Shown here in pieces: positions 28,806 to 38,563 of a stretch of DNA of 64,000 nt. Location of the stretch: assembly GCF_002261355.1 (NCBI RefSeq), contig NZ_NEVU01000003.1:1850226-1914225 (forward strand), given 5' to 3'. A program made the position numbers and the translations under genes. Source of the DNA: Bordetella genomosp. 12. GTDB lineage: Bacteria > Pseudomonadota > Gammaproteobacteria > Burkholderiales > Burkholderiaceae_B. Numbering within the stretch: position 1 is the stretch's first letter; each line of letters begins with the position of its first letter. The notes below the pieces were generated by a model. The model had not been told where the DNA came from. It ran no database searches and saw nothing but the letters and a program-made list of their open reading frames with translations.

Positions 28806-29888
28806 TTAACCTGCCTGAACCGTTCTATCCAGCGCCGCGCGTACGGCCGCAGCAGGCGCGGTGCGCATCCCTGCCTGACCGATATGCGGCATCAGCACAA
28901 ACCGTATTTCACCCGCCTCGGATTTCTTGTCAACCATCATGAGCGACATCCAGCGCTCGTAACCCAGGTCCGGCGCGGCGACCGGGCAGCCGATGGCCTG
29001 CACCAGTGCTCGCACCCGCTGCACATCGGCCGGGGGGAATCCATCGACCTCGGCCGACAGCTCGGCAGCCTGCACCATGCCGCAACCCACGGCTTCGCCG
29101 TGCAGCCACTGGCCGTAACCCAGGCCGGACTCGATGGCGTGGCCGAAGGTGTGCCCCAAGTTGAGGATCGCGCGCAGGCCGGACTCGCGCTCATCCTTGC
29201 CCACCACCTGCGCCTTGAGTTCACACGAACGACGGATCGCGTAAGCCAGCGCCTCGGGCTCCAGGGCCCGCAGATCCGCGACATGGGCCTCGCACCAGTT
29301 CCAGAAATCTGCATCCAGAATGAGCCCGTACTTGATCACTTCGGCCAGCCCGGCGGAGACTTCGCGCGCCGGCAATGTGCCCAGCACGTCGGTATCGATT
29401 TCCACCGCCACGGGCTGGTAGAAGGCGCCGATCATGTTCTTGCCCAGCGGATGGTTGACGGCGGTCTTGCCGCCCACCGAGGAGTCCACCTGCGCCAGCA
29501 GGGTGGTGGGCACCTGCACGAAGCGCACACCGCGCATGTACACCGCGGCGGCAAAGCCCGTCATGTCGCCGATCACGCCCCCGCCCAGCGCCACCAGGAC
29601 GGCACGCCGGTCCAGGCGATGCGTCAGCATGGCGTCGAAGATCAGGTTCAGTGTCTGCCAGTCCTTGTGCGCCTCGCCATCGGGCAATTCGATGCGCAGC
29701 ACCTTGCGGCCGGTGCGCGCCAGTGCCGCTTCGGCCCGCTCGGCATAGAGCGCGGCCACGGTGGGATTGGTGACAATGGCAATGGCCGTGGCGTCGGCAG
29801 GGATGCTTTCATCCAGACGATCCAGGCGACCCGGGGCGATGCGGATGGGATAGCGTCCGCCCGGAGTATCGACCTCGACAACATTCAT
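28806..29888 (-). CDS. aroB: 3-dehydroquinate synthase
   Basis: The 360-residue enzyme converts DAHP to 3-dehydroquinate, the second step of the shikimate pathway. [18 protein letters not shown] is the NAD-binding glycine-rich loop, and [20 protein letters not shown] carries active-site residues. The zinc ligands lie in LAEVIKYG (Glu), [12 protein letters not shown] (His) and WLHGEAV (His). Its ATG overlaps the aroK stop by 4 nt (ATGA at 29885-29888), so translation is coupled. The length is normal. Confidence 0.96.
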   Translation of the reverse strand: MNVVEVDTPGGRYPIRIAPGRLDRLDESIPADATAIAIVTNPTVAALYAERAEAALARTGRKVLRIELPDGEAHKDWQTLNLIFDAMLTHRLDRRAVLVALGGGVIGDMTGFAAAVYMRGVRFVQVPTTLLAQVDSSVGGKTAVNHPLGKNMIGAFYQPVAVEIDTDVLGTLPAREVSAGLAEVIKYGLILDADFWNWCEAHVADLRALEPEALAYAIRRSCELKAQVVGKDERESGLRAILNLGHTFGHAIESGLGYGQWLHGEAVGCGMVQAAELSAEVDGFPPADVQRVRALVQAIGCPVAAPDLGYERWMSLMMVDKKSEAGEIRFVLMPHIGQAGMRTAPAAAVRAALDRTVQAG

Positions 29889-30520
29889 AGCTTTTTCTCG
29901 TACGCTTGCAGCTTGGGCAGGATGGCCTTGACCAGAGTGGAGATCGGCGTGGAGCCGGTTTCTATCACCAGGTCGGCCACTTCGGTATAAAGGGGTTCGC
30001 GCTTGGTCATCAGATCGCGCAAGGTGCCCCGGGGATCGGCGGTGGCCAGCAAGGGGCGATTGCGATCACGGCAGGTCCGGCGGTAGAGTTCATCGACACT
30101 GGCGCGCAGATACATGACAATGCCGCGTTGGCGCAACAGACGGCGGTTATCCTCGGCCAGCACGGCGCCGCCGCCGGTGGCGAGAATTATCCCGCGGCGT
30201 TGAGTACACTCTTGCAGTGCGGTGGATTCCCGCCTGCGAAAGCCTGCTTCGCCCTCTATTTCGAAAATAACGGGCACACGCACGCCGCAACGCGCTTCCA
30301 GCTCATGATCCAGATCGATAAACTCGCGGCCCAGCGCCCGGGCCAGGCCGCGCCCGATGGTGGTCTTGCCCGCACCCATCATGCCGACCAGAAAAATCGG
30401 CAGATCGTGAGGCAGTTGTTCCAGGGCTTCGATGCATTCGCCTGCAACTGCCTCGGGGGCAGCCGCAGGATCGGGCGGCTCCTCGTCGGTGCCGGCGCAC
30501 AAGTGGGCGGAAAGGTTCAT
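29885..30520 (-). CDS. aroK: Shikimate kinase
   Basis: The 211-residue protein phosphorylates shikimate at the 3-OH with ATP. After an N-terminal extension of about 45 residues, acidic and Ala/Pro-rich, comes the P-loop [19 protein letters not shown], then [11 protein letters not shown] for shikimate binding, and ATGGGAVL, the conserved glycine loop. The core is of normal size, so only the extension is unusual. The ATG at 30,520 (MNLSAHL) is preferred; an earlier start at 30,544 is possible. It opens the aroK-aroB-dgt unit and is divergent from the penicillin-binding protein gene across 113 bp. Confidence 0.93.
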   Translation of the reverse strand: MNLSAHLCAGTDEEPPDPAAAPEAVAGECIEALEQLPHDLPIFLVGMMGAGKTTIGRGLARALGREFIDLDHELEARCGVRVPVIFEIEGEAGFRRRESTALQECTQRRGIILATGGGAVLAEDNRRLLRQRGIVMYLRASVDELYRRTCRDRNRPLLATADPRGTLRDLMTKREPLYTEVADLVIETGSTPISTLVKAILPKLQAYEKKL

Positions 30521-30633
30521 GGCGGCATTATCCCATTGCTGCAAGTTGCCCGCTTACCACAAAGATTTATTTTGTTACACCGCCTCCGGACTGTCCTCGG
30601 AAGGCATCTCGAGATCACCGTAAAATCGCCGCG

Positions 30634-33081
30634 ATGAGCAAGCGCCCGAATTCTTCCAAGCAGGATCAGCCCGCCCCCGGCGGCTCGATGTTTTTGCGAT
30701 TTCTGGTCAAGACCGGCATATTTTTTGGCGGCCTGGCCCTGTGCGGCCTCGTCCTGGGAGGCATGGCGCTGGCGCTGGCCTGGCCCAATCTGCCGGACCT
30801 GCACGCCATGACCGACTACCGGCCGCGGGTGCCGCTGCGCGTCTATACCGCCGACAAGGTCCTGATCGGCGAATTCGGCGAAGAACGCCGCAACGTGCTG
30901 CGTTTCAATGAGATTCCGGACGTCATGAAATCCGCGGTGCTGGCCGCCGAGGACGACCGCTTCTATCAGCACGGCGGCATCGACTGGACGGGCGTGGTGC
31001 GCGCCGGCCTGACCAACCTCATCAATATGTCCAAAACGCAGGGCGCCAGCACCATCACCATGCAGGTGGCGCGCAATTTCTACCTGTCGTCCGAAAAGAC
31101 CTATTCGCGCAAATTCTACGAATTGCTGCTCACGTTCAAGATCGAGTCCGAACTCACCAAGGACCAGATTCTCGAGCTCTACATGAACCAGATTTATCTG
31201 GGTCACCGCGCTTATGGCTTTGCGGCGGCGTCGCGCACCTATTTCGGTAAACCGCTGTCGCAGGTCACGCCTGCCGAGGCCGCCATGCTGGCCGGCATCC
31301 CGAAGGCGCCCTCCCGGTTCAACCCCATCTCCAATCGCCCGCGCGCCGAACTGCGCCAGCGTTATGTGCTGGGGCGCATGTACTCGCTGGGCTACCTGAC
31401 CGAACCCGAATACAAGGCCGCCCTGGCGCAGCCCATCATCATGAAGTCGGCCGAAGGCACGCCGGCCGGCGGCTACGCCGTGCATGGCGAATATGTCGCC
31501 GAACTCGCGCGCCAATTGGTCTATGGCGTCTATCAGGACGATGCTTACTCGCGCGGCATCAATGTCTACACGACCGTCTCTTCCAAGGATCAGGAAGCGG
31601 CCTATCGCGCCGTACGCGAAGGCGTGCTGGAGTACACCCGGCGTGCGCCTTACCCCGGTCCGGAAGACCAGCTCGAACTGCCTGCCGGCGTAGAAAAAGA
31701 CGCCCAGGCATTGGACGACTACCTGGATGGCGTGTTCGACAAGTATTCCGACAGCGGCGACCTGCTGACTGCCGTGGTGCTGTCGGCCTCGCCCAACGAA
31801 ATCAAACTGGCGCGCAGTTCGCGCGAGATCATCTCCATCACCGACAAAAAGGCGCTGGGCGTGGTCGCGCGCGCCCTCAACGACAAGGCCAAACCCGAGC
31901 AGCGCCTGCAGCGCGGCTCCGTGGTCTACATCCACAAGTACGGCGACGACGGCGGTTGGGAAGTCATCAACATGCCGGCCGTCCAGGCCGCCTTCGTCGC
32001 GCTCTCGCCGCAGGATGGCGCCATTCGCGCCATGGTCGGCGGCTTCGATTTCTATCGCGGCAACTTCAACCGGGTCACGCAGGCCTGGCGGCAACCGGGC
32101 TCGAACATCAAGCCCTTTATCTACGCCGCCTCGCTCGAACGAGGCCTGACCCCGGGCACGCAGATCTCCGACCAGCCCTTCGAACTGACCGCGGCCCAGA
32201 CCGGCTCCAAGGCCTGGCACCCCAAGAACTACGGCAACCAGTACGAGCCCATGCTGACCATGCGCCAGGGCTTGTACAAGTCCAAGAACATGGTGTCCAT
32301 CCGCATACTGCAAGCCATCGGCCCGCAATATGCCCAGGATTACCTGACGCGCTTTGGCTTTGACAAGGCGCGTCAACCGGCGGTGCTGCCGCTGGCTCTC
32401 GGGGCCGGATCGGTCACGCCGCTGCAACTGGCCGGCGCCTATTCCGTGTTTGCCAACGGCGGGTATCGCGTCACGCCCTACCTGATCAATCAGGTCACCG
32501 ACAGCAGCGGCAAGGTGCTCATGCAGGCCCGGCCCGTCATCGCCGGCGACGAAGCCGCACGCGCGATCGACCCGCGCACCGCCTGGGTCATGGATGACAT
32601 GCTGCGCGGCGTGGCCACCAGCGGCACCGCGGCGCGCGCGCGCGCCACGCTCAAGCGCAACGATCTGGCAGGCAAAACCGGCACCACCAATGAATCCGTG
32701 GATGCCTGGTTCTCCGGCTATACGCCCAATCTGGTGGCCACCGCCTGGCTGGGCTTTGATCAGCCCAAGTCGCTGGGCTCGCGTGAAACCGGCGGTGGCG
32801 TGGCCATGCCGATCTGGCTGGATTACATGCAGGAAGCCCTCAAGGGCGTGCCCGAGGGCAAGCAGCGTCCCAAACCCGATGGGCTGCTGGCCGAAAACGG
32901 CGACTTCTATTTTGCGGAGTTCCCGCCGGGACAGGCGGTGGCCCGTCTGGGCCTGCCGCAACCGGGTGAGGACGCGCTGGGCGACTTCCTCAACGGCCTG
33001 GGCGACAACCAGAATGTCCGCACCGCGCCGGGCTTTGGCAGCAGCTCGCAAAAGCCCTGGTCGCAGAACATCCCGTTCTGA
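30634..33081 (+). CDS. mrcA: Penicillin-binding protein 1A (bifunctional glycosyltransferase/transpeptidase)
   Basis: The 815-residue protein has a cytoplasmic start, one membrane helix at about 23-48, a GT51 glycosyltransferase domain with catalytic Glu106 in AAEDDRFYQHGG and TITMQVARN, and a transpeptidase domain. The penicillin-binding motifs are SNIK (Ser490, Lys493), SKN in YKSKNMVS, and KTGTT from Lys681. It polymerises lipid II and cross-links peptidoglycan in the periplasm. An OB-like insertion lies between the two enzyme domains, as in gamma- and beta-proteobacterial PBP1A. It is divergent from aroK and convergent with cyaY. Confidence 0.95.
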   Translation: MSKRPNSSKQDQPAPGGSMFLRFLVKTGIFFGGLALCGLVLGGMALALAWPNLPDLHAMTDYRPRVPLRVYTADKVLIGEFGEERRNVLRFNEIPDVMKSAVLAAEDDRFYQHGGIDWTGVVRAGLTNLINMSKTQGASTITMQVARNFYLSSEKTYSRKFYELLLTFKIESELTKDQILELYMNQIYLGHRAYGFAAASRTYFGKPLSQVTPAEAAMLAGIPKAPSRFNPISNRPRAELRQRYVLGRMYSLGYLTEPEYKAALAQPIIMKSAEGTPAGGYAVHGEYVAELARQLVYGVYQDDAYSRGINVYTTVSSKDQEAAYRAVREGVLEYTRRAPYPGPEDQLELPAGVEKDAQALDDYLDGVFDKYSDSGDLLTAVVLSASPNEIKLARSSREIISITDKKALGVVARALNDKAKPEQRLQRGSVVYIHKYGDDGGWEVINMPAVQAAFVALSPQDGAIRAMVGGFDFYRGNFNRVTQAWRQPGSNIKPFIYAASLERGLTPGTQISDQPFELTAAQTGSKAWHPKNYGNQYEPMLTMRQGLYKSKNMVSIRILQAIGPQYAQDYLTRFGFDKARQPAVLPLALGAGSVTPLQLAGAYSVFANGGYRVTPYLINQVTDSSGKVLMQARPVIAGDEAARAIDPRTAWVMDDMLRGVATSGTAARARATLKRNDLAGKTGTTNESVDAWFSGYTPNLVATAWLGFDQPKSLGSRETGGGVAMPIWLDYMQEALKGVPEGKQRPKPDGLLAENGDFYFAEFPPGQAVARLGLPQPGEDALGDFLNGLGDNQNVRTAPGFGSSSQKPWSQNIPF

Positions 33082-33089
33082 GTCGCGCG

Positions 33090-33119
33090 CCTGGCCGCCC
33101 CGCCATCGGGCCGGCCAGG
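33090..33119. terminator. GC-rich stem-loop between convergent mrcA and cyaY
   Basis: CCTGGCC (33090-33096) pairs with GGCCAGG (33113-33119) in the 45 bp between the two stop codons. There is no clear U-tract on either side, so its terminator role is inferred from position and symmetry. Confidence 0.45.
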
Positions 33120-33126
33120 GGCACAC

Positions 33127-33456
33127 TTACACCTGCACGCTCAGCGGCACGCCCGCCGCGGCCGAACAGATCTGCGATAACGCGTCGGCCAGGTGGGGGC
33201 CGCCGCGGGTGTCATTCCATTGCTGGCCATCGAAGCGATAATGAAAGCCGCCGCTGCGCGCGGCGACCCAGAGCTCCTGCATGGCGGCCTGGCTGTTGAT
33301 GACGACATGCGTGTCATCTTCGAAAATCAGGGTCAGGACATTGCCGCTCCGATTGGCCTCGATGTCCACATCATGCGTGGACATCCAGTCATCGGCCTGG
33401 CTCTCGAGGCTGTCGAGCACCTGTTCGGTCAACGCAAGAAATTCGGTTTCGGTCAT
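33127..33456 (-). CDS. cyaY: Iron-sulfur cluster assembly protein CyaY (bacterial frataxin)
   Basis: The 109-residue protein has the frataxin layout: an N-terminal acidic helix (TETEFLALTEQVLDSLES), DVDIEANRSGNVLTLIFED as the first strands, then VINSQAAMQELWVAARSGGFHYRF with the conserved Trp, and QWNDTRGG. It binds iron through acidic residues and modulates IscS activity. The start at ATG 33,456 is taken; longer starts run through the lptM region on the other strand. It is divergent from lptM with only 40 bp between the start codons. Confidence 0.92.
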   Translation of the reverse strand: MTETEFLALTEQVLDSLESQADDWMSTHDVDIEANRSGNVLTLIFEDDTHVVINSQAAMQELWVAARSGGFHYRFDGQQWNDTRGGPHLADALSQICSAAAGVPLSVQV

Positions 33457-33496
33457 AATCCAACCTGCAACGATTACGGAGTTACCAGTGTCCCAC

Positions 33497-33688
33497 ATGG
33501 CCTTCAGCCACAGGGTTTTTCGCATTGTAGCCACGCTTTCGGCCATCGGCCTGATGGCGGCCTGCGGCTATAAGGGCCCCCTGTATCTGCCGGCGCCCTC
33601 GGATCAACAGGGTGGCTCCGGCACGAAACAAAGCCCCGCGGATACCGATAACCGGCCCCGCATTCCCCCCTCTCCTACGCTGCCATGA
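33497..33688 (+). CDS. lptM: LptM (YifL-type) small outer-membrane lipoprotein
   Basis: The 63-residue protein has a lipoprotein signal peptide with lipobox LMAAC, so Cys23 becomes the lipidated N-terminus. The mature part starts CGYKGPLYLP, the highly conserved motif of LptM, which assists disulfide maturation of the LPS translocon protein LptD. The remainder is a Ser/Pro-rich low-complexity tail. The ATG at 33,497 is chosen; a GTG at 33,488 is an alternative. Its stop overlaps the lysA start (ATGA), the same lptM-lysA pairing seen in related genomes. Confidence 0.85.
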   Translation: MAFSHRVFRIVATLSAIGLMAACGYKGPLYLPAPSDQQGGSGTKQSPADTDNRPRIPPSPTLP

Positions 33689-34974
33689 CCGCGCCTTCCT
33701 CCCAGCCCCTATTGGCTGGCCATCCGCATTTCCATTACAAGCACGGCGTGCTGCACGCCGAAGGCGTCGCGCTGGACATCCTGGCAGCCAAACTCGGCAC
33801 GCCGCTCTACGTCTATTCGCGCGCCGCCTTGCGCGCCGCCTACGACAACTATCGTCAGGCCATCGGCGAGCGTCCCGTCCTGGTCTGCTACGGCATGAAG
33901 GCCAACTCCAACCTGGCCGTGCTGAAGGAATTCGCCCGCCTGGGAGCCGGTTTCGACATCGTCTCGGGCGGCGAGCTCCAGCGTGTGCTGGCTGTCGGTG
34001 CGGACCCCGCCAAGGTGGTGTTCTCCGGCGTCGGCAAACAAGCGTGGGAAATGCGTGAGGCGCTGGCCGCCGGCGTCAAGTGTTTCAACGTCGAGTCCAC
34101 CGCTGAGCTGCATCGCCTGTCCAAGGTGGCCCAGGCCGAAGGCCGCATCGCGCGTGTGTCGTTGCGCGTCAATCCCGATGTCGACGCGCAGACGCATCCG
34201 TATATCTCCACCGGGCTGAAAGAAAACAAGTTCGGCATCGCCATCGAAGAGGCCGTGCAGGCCTATCAGACGGCGGCCACGCTGCCCGGGCTGAAGATCG
34301 TGGGGGTGGACTGCCATATCGGCTCGCAGCTCACGGATGTCAGCCCGTATTTCGACGCACTGGACAAGCTGCTCGACCTGATCGACCGCATGGCCGGCCA
34401 CGGCATCACCATCGAGCATCTTGACCTGGGCGGCGGCCTGGGCATCCGCTATTCGGATGAAGTGCCGCCCTCGCCCAAGGCGCTGCTCGATGAAGTCTTC
34501 AACCGCCTGCAGGCTCGCGGCTATGGCCACCTGCACCTGGTGCTCGAGCCGGGCCGCTCGCTGGTGGGCAACGCCGGCATCCTGCTGACGACGGTGCAAT
34601 TCCTCAAGCACAACGAGGCGCGCAATTTCGCCATCGTGGACGCCGCCATGAACGACCTGCTGCGCCCGACGCTGTATCAGGCCTACCACGGGGTGCGTGC
34701 GGTTGTGCCGCGCCAGGCCGAGGCGCGTCTTTATGATGTCGTCGGTCCGGTGTGCGAAAGCGGCGACTGGCTGGGCAAGGAACGCAGCCTGGCCCTCGAG
34801 CAAGACGACGTCCTGGCCGTGGAATCCGCCGGCGCCTATGGCATGGTCATGGCCAGCAATTACAACACCCGTCCGCGCGCCGCCGAAGTCATGGTCGATG
34901 GCGAGCAGTACCACATCGTGCGCCAGCGCGAATCGGTCGAGGACCTGCTCAAGGGCGAGTCCACCCTGCCCTGA
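33685..34974 (+). CDS. lysA: Diaminopimelate decarboxylase
   Basis: The 429-residue PLP enzyme makes lysine from meso-diaminopimelate, the last step of lysine synthesis. VLVCYGMKANSNLAVL carries the PLP lysine Lys72. EFARLGAGFDIVSGGEL, HIGSQLTDVSPY and LDLGGGLGI are fold-type III barrel signatures, and VGPVCESGDW carries the active-site Cys contributed across the dimer. It overlaps lptM by 4 nt. The length is normal. Confidence 0.96.
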   Translation: MTAPSSQPLLAGHPHFHYKHGVLHAEGVALDILAAKLGTPLYVYSRAALRAAYDNYRQAIGERPVLVCYGMKANSNLAVLKEFARLGAGFDIVSGGELQRVLAVGADPAKVVFSGVGKQAWEMREALAAGVKCFNVESTAELHRLSKVAQAEGRIARVSLRVNPDVDAQTHPYISTGLKENKFGIAIEEAVQAYQTAATLPGLKIVGVDCHIGSQLTDVSPYFDALDKLLDLIDRMAGHGITIEHLDLGGGLGIRYSDEVPPSPKALLDEVFNRLQARGYGHLHLVLEPGRSLVGNAGILLTTVQFLKHNEARNFAIVDAAMNDLLRPTLYQAYHGVRAVVPRQAEARLYDVVGPVCESGDWLGKERSLALEQDDVLAVESAGAYGMVMASNYNTRPRAAEVMVDGEQYHIVRQRESVEDLLKGESTLP

Positions 34975-35022
34975 CACCGGCGTCTGCCCCTGGCATTGGC
35001 CGCTTACCACTGCCGGGGCGCC

Positions 35023-35041
35023 GCGGGCCTCCCAGGCCCGC
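35023..35041. terminator. Stem-loop between convergent lysA and ccsA
   Basis: GCGGGCCT (35023-35030) and AGGCCCGC (35034-35041) form a perfect 8-bp stem with a 3-nt loop, in the 85 bp between two stop codons. It lacks a U-tract, so it may need help to terminate or may only stabilise the RNA ends. Confidence 0.4.
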
Positions 35042-35059
35042 CGCCCTGCCCCGCGGCGT

Positions 35060-36388
35060 CTACAGCTCGCCGTAGGAGTGCAGGCCTGACAAAAACATAT
35101 TCACGCCCAGAAAGGCAAAGCCTGTGATCAGCAGGCCGACCAGCGCCCAATAGGCCGCGGCCGTCCCGCGCAGACCCTTCATCAGTCGCATGTGCAGCCA
35201 GGCGGCATAGTTGAGCCAGACAATGAGCGCCCAGGTTTCCTTGGGATCCCATTGCCAATAGGCGCCCCAGGCATCGGCCGCCCACAGCGCGCCCAGCACC
35301 GTGGCCACCGTGAAAAAGGCAAAGCCGATCGCAATGGCCCGATACATGATGTCATCGAGCACCTCGAGCGCCGGCAAGGCCTCGGCGATACGGCGCCGCG
35401 CCAGCAAAATGGCGCCGACGATCACCACCCCCACCCCGCCATAGATCATCCAGGTGGCCGACAGCCCCTGCGTGCGAAACACCAGAGGCTCGGCACACAG
35501 CAACACCCCCAGCACGAACAAAGGCGCCAGGCGCAGCCAGGATGTCGTCTGCCCGTGCTGCTTGACCAGATAGGCAAAGCCCACCATGGCCGCCAGCGAG
35601 AAGGTGCCGTAGCCGATGAAGTTGGCCGGCACGTGCAATTTCATCCACCAGCTTTTCAAGGCCGGCACCAGCGGCTGAATCTGCGCGGCATCGCGCGTGA
35701 AGGCATACCAGAGCAAAAACACCATGGCCGATGAAATCACCAGCAGCACGAAGCCGCCCAGGGCACGGGTGGCGTATTTACGTTCGTAATAAAGGTAGAA
35801 AAGCGCCGTGATGAGCGCGAACAGCACGAAAACTTCGTACAGATTGCTCACCGGAATGTGGCCCAGGTCCGGCCCCATGAGATGGCCTTCGCGCCAGCGG
35901 ACCAGCAGGCCGGTGATCCCGGCAAACACCGCCCCCCATGTCAACGCCGTGCCCAGCCAGGCAGCCGTGGGGCTGACGATGCCTATCCAATAACAGGCCG
36001 TGGCCAGCAGAAACAAGGCGCTCATCCAGAGGATGGCGGACTGCGACGAAAACAGATACTTGAGGAAAAAGACCTGCTCGGCCCGGGCCAGATCATTCTG
36101 GTAGAGCAACAGCGCCAGGCCGGCCGCCAGCGCACAGGCCAGCATCAACAGCCGCAAGGGCCGCCACAGCCATCCCAGCCAGGCCAGCGCGGGCACCGTG
36201 CCGCAAAGAATGATTTTCTCGTAGTAGTCCATGGACTGGCCGAAGCGCGCCAGCGCATAGCCCGCCCCCACCGCCAACAGCAGGAAGAAAAAGCCATCGG
36301 TCCAATCGGGACGGCCGCGCACGCTGCGCTGGTCACCCGTCTGGGAAAAACCGCCCTGCCAGGGCTGGCTACGAGTGGAGGTATTCAT
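35060..36388 (-). CDS. ccsA: System II cytochrome c maturation protein CcsA (ResC-like, WWD domain)
   Basis: The 442-residue membrane protein carries the WWD signature WGAYWQWDPKETWALIVWL near its C-terminus and about eight or more membrane helices. With CcsB it moves haem to the periplasm and ligates it to CxxCH motifs. External His residues expected for haem lie in the N- and C-terminal halves (for example HVPANFIGYG and HMRLM). The start overlaps the ccsB stop by 4 nt (36385-36388). The C-terminus ends SGLHSYGEL. The length is longer than many CcsA proteins because of an extra N-terminal helical part. Confidence 0.93.
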   Translation of the reverse strand: MNTSTRSQPWQGGFSQTGDQRSVRGRPDWTDGFFFLLLAVGAGYALARFGQSMDYYEKIILCGTVPALAWLGWLWRPLRLLMLACALAAGLALLLYQNDLARAEQVFFLKYLFSSQSAILWMSALFLLATACYWIGIVSPTAAWLGTALTWGAVFAGITGLLVRWREGHLMGPDLGHIPVSNLYEVFVLFALITALFYLYYERKYATRALGGFVLLVISSAMVFLLWYAFTRDAAQIQPLVPALKSWWMKLHVPANFIGYGTFSLAAMVGFAYLVKQHGQTTSWLRLAPLFVLGVLLCAEPLVFRTQGLSATWMIYGGVGVVIVGAILLARRRIAEALPALEVLDDIMYRAIAIGFAFFTVATVLGALWAADAWGAYWQWDPKETWALIVWLNYAAWLHMRLMKGLRGTAAAYWALVGLLITGFAFLGVNMFLSGLHSYGEL

Positions 36389-38466
36389 CGGTCACCTCGG
36401 GGCGGGTCTGTCAGCGCGGCCCGGAAACGCTCGAACTCCTGGAGATAGTCCAGTGTACGCTTCTGCGACGTCATCGCCGCCTGGATCTCGCAGCCGCCAC
36501 CCTGGGGCTTGATCCAGATCCAGATGCGCCGGTCGCGGATATAGAACATGGAAAAAATACCGACAATCAGCAAGAGGCAGCCGAAATACACCGCGTTCTT
36601 GCCGGGGGTGCGGCTTACCTGAAAACCGCTGGCCTGGACCTGCTGAAAATCGCTCAAGGTCAGCAATATGGGGGCCGGGTAGATGGACAAATCGGACAAG
36701 GCCCCCAACGCGGTCTGCTGCCACATCGCCTCCGTCTCGGCCTCGGGCCCTTCTTGCGGCAAAGCGGGCAGGTGTTCACGCTCGCGCATGATGGCGCGCA
36801 CATCGTAGAGCGTGCTGTTGAGCAGCCGCAGCACCACATTGGCAGCGCGCTCGACATCGGCCGCATCGGTGCTGGCTTGCAGCAGGTCGGACAAAGCGCG
36901 CAAGCCGCCGGCGGCAAACGTGTCCAAGCCCCGGCTGGCCGCCCCCGTCAAAGCCTGGCGATCGGCGCCAGGCGGCAGATTGCGCTCCACAAAGCGCCTG
37001 ACGGCCTCGGCGCGCACCGCAGGATCGGCCAGCGCGGCGCGCAGCTTCAGGAATTCGACCGGCGAGCCCTGGGCATCGGCGGGAATGCGCAGATAGGCAT
37101 AGCTTTGCGCCGGATTCTGACGTACCCCGGCCAGGATGACCGGCAGACCATTGAGATCCACGGGCAGCATGTAGACGCGGTACTCATTGGCCTGGCCGGC
37201 GGCATCGATGAGCTGATATTCGATGGTGGGCCCGAGGTTGCGCAAATGGTCGTTCTTGCGGCCGGCCGCGCTGCCGGTCACGGCCGCCACATGCTCGCCA
37301 AAGCTTTGCTTGCCGGCCTGCGGCGCACCGCTGGTGATGTCTTCGACGTTGATCGGCCGCAAGGCGGTGATATTGAGCTTCAGGCTCTCGGTCGGCTGCC
37401 CGGCCACGCTGGCGCTCAGATCATTGCCCTCGCCCACCGTGCCCTGCACCGTGAAGGGCTGCCCGGCCGGACCGCGCAGCGGATAGCCCGTCAAGGTCAC
37501 CTTGCTGCCGCCGTCATCGAGATTGGACTGATAGACCGTGACACCCTTGTAGCGCAGAGGCTCATTGACCTCGATCACGCGCTCGAAGCTGTGGCCATCC
37601 TGCGGATCGATCACCTCGACATGGCTGGCGAAACGGCTGGGCATGCCCGTCGAGTAATACTCCACATCGAATTTCTTGAGCTTCAGCGTAAAGGGCAAGG
37701 GCTGCACCAGCACCCCGTCTCCCACCATCACCAGCGCCGTATTGCGCTCGGCGCCTTCCGGCACCAGCACATTGGCGCGGAAACTTGGATTGGCCAGCGG
37801 CAAACGTCCGCTGGCCGGCACATCGGCGATCAGCATGTTCTCGGTGATGGGCTGCTTGCCGCCGAACATAACCTGCAGGCGCACCGGCAGCTCGCTGTCG
37901 AGCAGGCCGCCTATGCAGATGATGATGAGCGAAGCATGGGCGCAGAGATAGCCCAGACGATTGCTGCTGCCCTTTTTGGCGGCCAGCAACGTGCCCGCCG
38001 CATCCTGGCGCAGCCGCGCGGCATAACCCTGTTGCCGCAGCAGCGCCTGCAATCGGCTCAAGGCTGCCTGCGGCGTCTCGGACAGCACCAAATGCACACG
38101 TTCGGGGAAGGCGCGCAGGCTGCTTTCACGCACATGCTCGCGAAACGACACCGCGTCGCGCAACATCTTGGGCGCATTGCGAATCAGGCAGATCGAGGTG
38201 GACACCACCAGAAAGCCCATGATGAGCAGAAACCACCAGCTGTTGTACACATGCCAGATGGAGAACTTGTCGAATACCTCGTACCAGAAGGGCCCGAACT
38301 GATCGATGTAGGTGCTGGCGGGCCGGTTCTGCGGCAGCACGGTACCCACCAGGCTGGCCACGCAGATGAACATCAGCAAGCTGATGGCAAAGCGCATCGA
38401 GCCCAGCAGTTCGAACAGGTCGCGCGGCAGACTGCGCGCAGGGGGGCGAGTAACAGTAGCGGTCAT
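36385..38466 (-). CDS. ccsB: System II cytochrome c maturation protein CcsB (ResB-like)
   Basis: The 693-residue protein starts with membrane helices (LLGSMRFAISLLMFICVASL...TVLPQN, then HVYNSWWFLLIMGFLVVST), has a large periplasmic domain (about 215-610) and a last membrane helix near the C-terminus (VYFGCLLLIVGIFSMFYI). The RPASTYIDQFGPFWYEVFDKFSIWHVY stretch is a ResB hallmark. It forms the CcsBA haem delivery and ligation complex with CcsA. The ATG at 38,466 is chosen instead of the TTG just before it. It is co-directional with, and 97 bp downstream of, the cytochrome c4 gene. Confidence 0.93.
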   Translation of the reverse strand: MTATVTRPPARSLPRDLFELLGSMRFAISLLMFICVASLVGTVLPQNRPASTYIDQFGPFWYEVFDKFSIWHVYNSWWFLLIMGFLVVSTSICLIRNAPKMLRDAVSFREHVRESSLRAFPERVHLVLSETPQAALSRLQALLRQQGYAARLRQDAAGTLLAAKKGSSNRLGYLCAHASLIIICIGGLLDSELPVRLQVMFGGKQPITENMLIADVPASGRLPLANPSFRANVLVPEGAERNTALVMVGDGVLVQPLPFTLKLKKFDVEYYSTGMPSRFASHVEVIDPQDGHSFERVIEVNEPLRYKGVTVYQSNLDDGGSKVTLTGYPLRGPAGQPFTVQGTVGEGNDLSASVAGQPTESLKLNITALRPINVEDITSGAPQAGKQSFGEHVAAVTGSAAGRKNDHLRNLGPTIEYQLIDAAGQANEYRVYMLPVDLNGLPVILAGVRQNPAQSYAYLRIPADAQGSPVEFLKLRAALADPAVRAEAVRRFVERNLPPGADRQALTGAASRGLDTFAAGGLRALSDLLQASTDAADVERAANVVLRLLNSTLYDVRAIMREREHLPALPQEGPEAETEAMWQQTALGALSDLSIYPAPILLTLSDFQQVQASGFQVSRTPGKNAVYFGCLLLIVGIFSMFYIRDRRIWIWIKPQGGGCEIQAAMTSQKRTLDYLQEFERFRAALTDPPRGDR

Positions 38467-38475
38467 CAACGAAAG

Positions 38476-38504
38476 AGGAAAGCGGGCCGCCGGCCCGCTT
38501 TCCT
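38476..38504 (-). terminator. Perfect 13-bp hairpin between cytochrome c4 and ccsB
   Basis: AGGAAAGCGGGCC (38476-38488) pairs with GGCCCGCTTTCCT (38492-38504) over a 3-nt loop. On the minus strand it is followed by CTTTCGTTG, a weak U-rich stretch, so it may end or attenuate the cytochrome c4 transcript before ccsB. Confidence 0.7.
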
Positions 38505-38563
38505 GGACGGCTTCGCCCGATGAGGCGGACAGGCGGACGGACGCGATCCGGCAGTCAACTCAG

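Noticed and set aside
30517..33126. 869-residue open frame on the minus strand opposite the penicillin-binding protein gene
   Set aside because: It is the antisense shadow of a clear mrcA gene in high-GC DNA; the composition is His/Arg/Gly-rich with no domain, and it has no independent support.
36754..38523. 589-residue open frame opposite ccsB
   Set aside because: Antisense shadow; sequence lacks hydrophobic or catalytic patterns.
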